NCBI RefSeq assembly: GCF_003573695.1
Contig: NC_039358.1
Location: 238,582,345 to 238,646,344 of the forward strand
DNA: 64,000 nucleotides
DNA from: Papaver somniferum
Taxonomy: Eukaryota; Streptophyta; Magnoliopsida; Ranunculales; Papaveraceae
Direction: 5' to 3'
Below are positions 57,344 through 64,000 of this stretch, piece by piece. Every line of letters starts with the position of its first letter. Position 1 is the first letter of the stretch. The translations under genes and the position numbers were made by a program. The notes below the pieces were generated by a model. It did no database searches. It was not told the DNA's origin and saw only the letters and a list, made by a program, of their open reading frames with translations.

Positions 57344-57457
57344 ATGATACCAACATTATGTAAAAACACCCATTTAGTTCTTTAACAATGAAATCTACGT
57401 GGCCTCTTCTATTAGAGACCTATAGGCCGTACACAATTACTCCGGGGTTATTTTCTA

Positions 57458-57790
57458 GAAAAATTATATTCCTTTGTTTCTGGAAAAAAAGATACAATCA
57501 CCAATGTAGGTGGGATTATTTTGAATTATAAAAGTTTTATACATGGTATGAGGTTCTTTTTTAGCATCTCGTGTTGTGCCTATTTTTCTGGCACAACACG
57601 AGATGCTAAAAAGGAAAAATTATATTCCTTTGTTTCTGGAAAAAATATACAATCACCAATGGAGGTGGGATTATTTTGAATTATAAATGTTTTTTTACAT
57701 GGTATGAGGTTCTTTTTTAGCATCTCGTGTTGCGCATATTTTTCTGGCACAACACGAGATGCTAAAAAAGAACCTCATACCATGTATAAA
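57458..57790. repeat. Tandem pair of long hairpins (156-bp period)
   Basis: GAAAAATTATATTCC starts at 57458 and again at 57614; each unit carries an inverted repeat. In the second, arms 57696-57735 and 57747-57786 pair at all but about one position over 40 bp around an 11-nt loop. In the first, the right arm stops after about 23 bp (57590-57612), where unit two begins. The arms contain TTTAGCATCTCGTGTTG and its inverse. A MITE or a foldback element that duplicated in tandem would explain it. Confidence 0.85.
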
Positions 57791-59280
57791 ATACTATACA
57801 ACACGGTACAATACATCACATATCATGTATAATTTGACAAAAAAACTTTAGTTTAGCCAATTTTTCGTTATATATGGTGATTTATTTCCTTAATAATAAT
57901 ACATATGTTATCTAAAATATCTAAAATATCTGAAAAATACTTTTCCCGGAAAACATAAGATAGCCGTGCAGAATGCTAAGCACAAAAGCCGGTATGTTTT
58001 ACACCTCTAAATACAAACAGTACTATAAAAGTTTCTTTTTCAAAGTCTTACTTTTTTACTGAAGCTGCTACATATGGGACAACATGCATGGTCCGGATAT
58101 GGGACAACAGGTGGCAGCACCCTGGGACCATAGATTAGAAGGGGTTGCTTTTGTGTGCAGCCACTGGTGAGCGCCACGTCGCTTATCCTCTCCCTTTCTT
58201 CTTGGCCCTTATACGGACTATCATTTTCCATTTGTTACATCATCTTCCGTTTTAGCTTAACTTTAAGAAAATACTGTATCAGTTTATTATTAAAAATGAA
58301 CTCTTTTTAATTTCCTTTTTTTTTCCAGTGCGTGGCACTTCTTTTTTATGTTTTTTGGTGTGTTCAATCTGTTAGACCATATTGAAAGAGGTTATGTCAG
58401 TTGGACACTCTCTCAGTTTTGATTTCATTGATTTGAATTCATGATTTTCATTACAGACACGAACGCACCTTCTGTGTGTTTATAAACATTTGAATTTTGT
58501 TGACCTGCTACTGCGGGTTACACGTACACATGACCTGCTTCTGACAGTTACAACACAGCACATATTTCACACGCTTACAGGACTCAACAGACTTACACAG
58601 ACTGCACCACAATGGACCATCGGCTCACACAGACTGCACCACAATAAACCATTGGCTAATAGACCAAGTGTCGCATAGAAGCAGAAACATCAACATTTAG
58701 TGTTCGTTTCGCGATCACAAAAATCTGCAGGTTATGTTCGGTAATTTGGTGCCGGGTATTTTGGGGTTGTCTCTGTGAGCAAAAGAAATCCATAAGTTAG
58801 GTTCAGTAAAAAAAATTGATTCGGGTTATTCAATTTCTGACAACTCAATCATCAATCAGTTGATCCGGCAACTCGGGTTAATCGATTTCTACATGTAAGC
58901 ATGGTTCACACCTGATAAACGTACTTTCTTCCACCAACAACTTTTTGTATACCTTTGATCACGTTTAAACTTACCTTCAGTGCCTGACCACCACAAGTGA
59001 ATGTAGTAAAACTATGCGTACACCAATGAATGTTCAAGAGTTGCCTCCAGAGGAAATAGACGTACAGCTTTGTATGGGCTATTAGTGTGATATTTTAGAA
59101 TTGTGCATTCTGTATATGACCATCTTGGTTTACATTGCTGTAGTGCTGTATATTTGTTTGATACACTATACGATGTATCAGTGCGTAGGAAGGTGTAGCG
59201 GATGATGAAAAGTTACTAGAATATGCATGTATGCAATTACTAGCACTTTTCCCACAACAACAATACCTTGAATTTGATCT
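57791..59280. other. Intergenic, no gene seen
   Basis: No gene or transposon terminus recognised. Open frames at 58040-58231 (minus) and 58490-58678 (plus) have no family features. Confidence 0.45.
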
Positions 59281-59518
59281 TATAATCAACCAAACCCCAT
59301 TAACCACAAGTATGGGAAGTTGTTTCGGTAATTAACGTCACTTTTACCAAGAAAAACTTTTTGACTTTTATTTTTCTTGCTGTTTATGTCTCTCTCGAAA
59401 ACCAACAGCTGCAAAAGTACTTGCGCCTCTATATAAGCACTTGAAGATTATGTAGTTTACATGCACATCTGAATTCAGTTAACATTTTATTTTTTTTCTC
59501 TCTTTTTACGTTTTTCCG
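59281..59518 (+). promoter_or_regulatory. HSP70-type promoter region (copy 3)
   Basis: CTATATAAG at 59429-59437 lies about 90 bp before the coding similarity. The upstream sequence is collinear with that of HSP70 copy 2 (15181-15443). No clear heat-shock element array was seen. Confidence 0.65.
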
Positions 59519-61316
59519 ATTAGAGGAAAAGGAGCAGCAATAGGAATAGATTTAGGAACAACATACTCATGTGTTGCAGTATGGAAGCATGACCGTATTG
59601 AGATTATTGCTAATGATCAAGGAAATAGGACAACTCCATCTTACGTTGCTTTTACTGATTCTGAGCGTTTGATTGGTGATGCTGCTAAGAACCAAGCTGC
59701 CGCAAATCCTACCAACACCATTTTCCGTAAGCCTCTCGGCATGTTAGAATTGATATCAAAATTTCATGATCATGTTATTATTATACATTACTCTGCAATT
59801 GGCATTATGTTTCTACATTAGTTGCATACTTACATGATCTTAGACTTTTAACCCTCAGGGGTTGTTAGGGTTGGCCAACTGCTATTTTGTTCTCTCATTT
59901 TGCCAGACGAGATTATCATTCCTTGATAATAATAGTATATAAAACAAGGGTAAAGTTAGCAACTTAGCATATCATGATTGTTTTTTTTAATTTCATTATG
60001 TAGATGTGAAACGTTTAATTGGTAGGAAAATCAACGATGTTTCTGTTCAGAGTGATATGGTTCTATGGCCCTTCATAGTCGTTGCTGGTGAAGACGATAT
60101 GCCCATGATTCAAGCAAATTACAAGGGCAAGGTTAAAGTGTTTTCAGCTGAAGAAATCTCATCCATGGTTCTCATTAAGATGAGAGAAACTTCTGAAGCT
60201 TACCTTGGCTCAATTGTAAAGAATGCTGTTATAACTGTCCCTGCTTACTTTAATGATTCTCAGCGTCAAGCTACCAAGGATGCTGGTAAAATTGCTGGCC
60301 TTAATGTACTGCGAGTAATCAATGAACCAACGGCGGCTGGAATTGCTTATGGTCTTGATAAGAGTGGAACCTCTAGTGGTACAGAAAATGTTCTTATCTT
60401 TGATCTTGGTGGTGGTACTTTTGATGTTTCGCTACTCACCATCGACAACGGTGTCTTTAAAGTGATGGCTACAGCTGGAGATACTCATCTTGGCGGAGAA
60501 GATTTTGATAATAGGATGTTAAATCATTTTATTTCAGAGTTCAAGAAGAAGCACAAAAAGGACATCAGCGGAAACCCTAGGGGTCTTTGAAGGCTAAGAA
60601 CAGCATGTGAGAGGGCAAAGAGGACCCTCTCATCCACCACTCGCACAACCATTGAAATTGATGCGTTATATAAAGGAGTCGATTTTCATGCGCCCATCAC
60701 TCGTGCTAAATTTGAAGAGTTGAACTTTGATTTGTTCAGCAAATGTGTGGAACCTATTGAGATGTGTTTGACAGATGCTGAGATGGACAAGAGCAAGGTT
60801 CATGAAGTTGTCCTTGTTGGTGGATCCACAAGAATACCCAAGGTTCAGTCTCTATTGAAGAATTTCTTTAATGAGAAAGAACTCTGCAAGAGCATCAACC
60901 CTGATGAGGCCGTGGCTTATGGTGCTGCAGTGCAAGCTGCTATTTTGAGTGGTGAGGATATTGACAAGGTGCATGGTTTAGTGTTGCAGGATGTCACTCC
61001 GCTTTCTCTTGGTGTTGATATAAAAGGAGGTGTAATGAGCGTGGTGGTCCCAGGGAACAGCAGCATCCCAATCAAGGTGCAAAAGGATGGCTTCACTACA
61101 GCCTCTGACGAACAAACTGCTGTTAACGTTTCTATCGTTAAGAGGAAGATGAAGAATGCAGTCAACAGTAGCATTCAGTGGTTGGATGAGAATGAATTAG
61201 CTGATGTGGATCATGTTAACGACAAGAGGAAGGAGTTGGAGGATATCTGCAACCCAATCTTAGCTAAGATTTGCCAACCTGGTGGTTCTAGACCCACAAT
61301 CGAAGAAGTCGAGTAA
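59519..61316 (+). pseudogene. HSP70 pseudogene 3 (two exons, nonsense codon, internal deletion)
   Basis: Exon 1 (59519-59726) reads [20 protein letters not shown] onward to the conserved NPTNTIF. The expected ATG position holds ATT. A GTAAGC...TGTAG intron (59727-60003) sits at the usual plant HSP70 site. Exon 2 (60004-61316) has the ATPase domain ([23 protein letters not shown]), a TGA at 60588-60590 where related genes have Arg in NPRALRRL, then [13 protein letters not shown] and [10 protein letters not shown]. At about 61140 most of the substrate-binding domain is deleted and the lid resumes ([14 protein letters not shown]). It ends in EEVE, close to the cytosolic EEVD tail. Product would be about 505 residues against about 650. 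Not functional as read. Confidence 0.93.
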
Positions 61317-62323
61317 ATTTCTACTTTTGTTCATCAAATTTCCCCTCTTAGTAATCTTGCTCTCTTATTACTTTTCTCCGATGATCACATTTTCTATTTC
61401 GTTAAATTCTAGGTTTTATTCGTATCTTTTATGTATTTCTGCTAAGTTTATTCTAATCATATAATTGTCATGCTATAGAGTAAGTATTTCTATATCCCAT
61501 GATTCCATTTGTTGGTAATACGTCCCAATATAAAAGTTTCTGTCCAAGTAAGTTATCTAGTCAATTTATCGAGCATTGACCAGTCAAAATCCCGGCATAT
61601 GAGATCTCACGAGATGCTCGAAATGACAAATTTAACCTTAAGGATTTGAACGGCCAGAGATCTAATACAATTAAGTCAAACAAATTGCTTCTTATGCTTA
61701 TTCTCACCACTTTCTTCACGATTAGAAGAAAGAGACGGAAAATGTTAAATAAGAAACAGACAGTTGCATTCACAAATTGGGCTCTACAAGATCAAAACTT
61801 CAAGGAGAAATATGATCCCGCGATTGATTATTCGTGATTGAGAATAGTTAATTTTCATTCAGAGAGTTATTTGATCAGAAGAATGATGAGGCTTTCACAT
61901 TTCTTCAACTGTAAGGGCTATTACTACATGATTCAATGATACTTTGTTGGAACAGATCGTGATTTCTTCTTAAAACGATGAATGGGTACTTTTTAATAAC
62001 ATCGAATTGTAGTTTTCTTAGTTTGATTTTTCCAATTGAAACTTAGGATTTTCGGATGCAATTAGGGTTCTTAAATGAAATTTGGGATTTTTCATGATTA
62101 TTGTTTAATATTAATATAAACACCTGATGTTGTTCATACTTATTTTTGTTTCATAGTCATAGAAATGATTTTGGTAATGATTTTACGGCAAAGAACATGG
62201 AAACTGGTCCCGGATTTACCGCTAATGGAGGAGGAAGAAGCGATAAAAATCTTGTTGAATTTTCTTTGGGTAACTTTTAGTTGATGTATGGAGAAATTCA
62301 GGATTTCTTCATCAACTAAATCT
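61317..62323. other. Downstream of HSP70 copy 3, no gene seen
   Basis: 3' flank with no recognised gene. A short open stretch at about 62160-62280 (NDFGNDFTAKNMETGPGFTA) is unassigned. Confidence 0.4.
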
Positions 62324-62789
62324 GATCAGATGGATGCAGTCCCCACTCAGTTGGAAAATAGCTCGCGAAAATTCTGAGTGAGCGAATAGGGAGACGTGCG
62401 AAAACCTGACCTAGCGAAATTATGATTGATTGATCATCACAATACTGATTAGAGAAAAGTTTGACAGAAAGAATTGATTTGGCATTTTCACCAGGAATGG
62501 TGGAGAGTGTGAAACCTTTATCAGCAAGATCTTTTTGGACATCTTGTAAATTTTTTTCATATCTAGGACCACTTGGAGCCATGTTTAAATATAGAGTATG
62601 AGAATGAATAAAAAGTAAGAGGATTGAAGGAGGAAAAAGTTACAGCAGCAGAACTTGCAGAAGAATAACAGAGTTGCAGAGATGATTGAATAAAAATAGA
62701 AAAGAAAATAAAAAGAAAAATAGAAAGAAGAGTATATAAAGGAGATTTTTTTTACTCGAATAAATAAACACCATTAAGACGAAGAGACC
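62324..62789 (-). pseudogene. Stray first-exon piece of the Tat-like antisense gene
   Basis: On the minus strand from ATG at 62582-62580: MAPSGPRYEKNLQDVQKDLA, then YCDDQSIIISLGQVFARLPI. It matches 54620-54136 of element B, including about 200 bp upstream of the start codon (TTACTCG.A.AAATAAACACC, ATTAAGACGAAGAGAC). A deletion of about 40 bp relative to element B and a frame loss follow. It ends at about 62324 without LTRs, and its upstream edge joins directly to HSP70 copy 4 at about 62790. It is the only copy here that keeps the ATG. Confidence 0.85.
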
Positions 62790-62791
62790 TG

Positions 62792-64000
62792 ATAAGAAGG
62801 CAACAGGTGATGGCGCAGAGAATGTTCTTATCTTTGATCTTGGAGGTGGTACTTTTGATGTATCACTACTCAAAATTAACAAGGGTAAGTTCGAAGTCAA
62901 GGCAACATCTGGAGATACTCATCTTGGAGGGGAGAATATTGATAACAGGATGCTTAATCACTTTGTACAAGAGTTCAAGCGGAAGCACGGTAAGGACATT
63001 AGTGGAAACCCAAGAGCTCTTAGGAGGTTGAGAACATCATGTGAGAGAGCTAAAAGAACCCTCTCATCTACTACTAGAACAATCATTGCGCTTGATTCTT
63101 TGTACGAAGGAGTTGATTTTGACATGTCCATTACTCGTGCGAAATTCGAAGAGTTGAACTTGGATTTGTTCATGAAATGCATGGAACCTGTTGAGATGTG
63201 TTTGACGGATGCAAAGATGGATAAGAGTGTCATTCACGAAGTTGTACTCGTTGGTGGGTCCACTAGAATTCCAAAGGTTCAGTCTCTATTACAGGATTTC
63301 TTTAATGGGAAGGAACTCTGCAAGAGTATCAACCCTGATGAGGCTGTGGCTTATGGTGCTGCAGTGTAAGCTGCTAGTTTGAGTGGTCAGGATGATGAAA
63401 AGGTGCAGGACTTGGTATTGTTGGATGTCACTCCTCTTTCTCTTGGCGTTCATACTATTGGAGATGTTATGAACGTGTTGATCCCAAGGAACACTACCAT
63501 TCCCACCAAGAAACACAAAGGAAACTTCAGTACTGTCTCCGATGGACAAACTAGTGTGAAGATTAGGGTGTATGAGGGTGAGAGAACTAAAACCAGTGAC
63601 AGTAACTTGTTGGGTGAGTTCCTGTTAGAAGGGATTCCTCCTGCACCCCGCGGGGTTCCTAGAATCACAAAATGTTTAGAAATTGATGCAAATGGTATAT
63701 TGACTGTGACTGCTGAAGAAGAAAATTCAGGGAACAAAAATATGATCACAATTACTGATAACAAGGGTAGGTTATCGACAGCTGAGATTGAGAGGTTGGT
63801 TTTAGAAGCTGAGAAATACAAGGCAGAGGATAATGAACACAGGAAGAAGGTAGAGTCAAGGAACTCATTTGAGAATTACACATACAGCATTAGGAACACC
63901 ATCAATGAATTTGGATGGAAGCTATCATCGGAGGATGATAAGAAGAAGATCGAGGATGCAGTCAAAAGTACCATTCAGTGGTTGGATGATAATGAACTAG
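62792..64000 (+). pseudogene. HSP70 pseudogene 4 (5'-truncated, one stop, runs off the window)
   Basis: The frame opens inside the ATPase domain ([20 protein letters not shown]) directly at the junction with the antisense-gene fragment, so exon 1 and about 190 residues are missing. [54 protein letters not shown] and [20 protein letters not shown] follow. Then a TAA at 63367-63369 stands where Gln is conserved (AAVQAA). After it the frame is open through DVTPLSLGV, the substrate-binding domain ([43 protein letters not shown]) and the lid to the window end. No promoter or start is present. Confidence 0.92.

Noticed and set aside
58040..58231. 63-residue minus-strand Cys-containing frame
   Set aside because: Cys spacing does not fit a known zinc motif and there is no supporting context.
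59095..59307. 70-residue minus-strand frame upstream of HSP70 copy 3
   Set aside because: It overlaps the promoter region shared with HSP70 copy 2 and has no family features.
1..64000. CRISPR arrays, operons, bacterial-type promoters
   Set aside because: The DNA is plant nuclear; no regular spacer-repeat array was seen and the tandem repeats present are of other types.

Overview
The window is AT-rich nuclear DNA of a flowering plant, most likely a eudicot. The evidence is intron-containing plant genes, tRNA-Met-primed Copia and chromodomain Ty3/gypsy elements, CACTA, hAT and Stowaway transposons, a tRNA-derived SINE, and plant cytosolic HSP70 copies. The species cannot be named from sequence alone. 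Nearly all of it is accessory DNA. One gene looks intact: a three-exon minus-strand gene at 11765-13825 for a 498-residue WRC-domain, coiled-coil protein.

Layout. 1-5651: right part of a Tat-like Ty3/gypsy element on the minus strand (element A; its far end is outside the window). 5652-9515: a mosaic of exon-sized pieces of GCN1, an NHX-type Na+/H+ antiporter and a 5'-truncated HSP70. 10765-13825: two putative unassigned exons and the WRC gene. 15180-15981: promoter and first exon of another HSP70, broken by a foreign insert. 16140-25347: a decayed Tekay/Del-type chromovirus on the minus strand with one LTR truncated. 26260-31550: DNA transposons (a 389-bp MITE, a Stowaway MITE, a hAT MITE with exact 8-bp target duplication, a larger TIR candidate) and a LINE tail. 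31939-56874: a four-part nest. 57190-57790: a SINE and a tandem pair of hairpins. 59300-64000: two more HSP70 pseudogenes separated by a stray piece of the Tat-like antisense gene.

The nest is the best-supported structure. A Copia element (LTRs 31939-32209 and 56604-56874, target duplication ATATT) was split inside its gag by a 22.2-kb Tat-like element B (LTRs 33027-33496 and 54797-55267, duplication TACAC). Element B carries gag and protease on the plus strand, has no reverse transcriptase or integrase, and carries a long multi-exon coiled-coil gene on the opposite strand. That antisense gene was itself hit twice inside exons: by a 2.08-kb solo LTR (40945-43022, duplication TCGTT) and by a 10.3-kb CACTA element (43804-54069, duplication ATT). 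The CACTA element has no recognisable transposase but holds fragments of host loci (eIF5B, an At4g15545-like gene, unassigned exons, a tRNA-Trp-like sequence). All four insertions are defined by matching direct repeats, and three also by a host reading frame that resumes across the insert.

The four HSP70 copies all lie on the plus strand. Two share homologous upstream regions with a TATA box, so they look like a former tandem HSP70 array that was inactivated and pulled apart. None can encode a full chaperone as read here.
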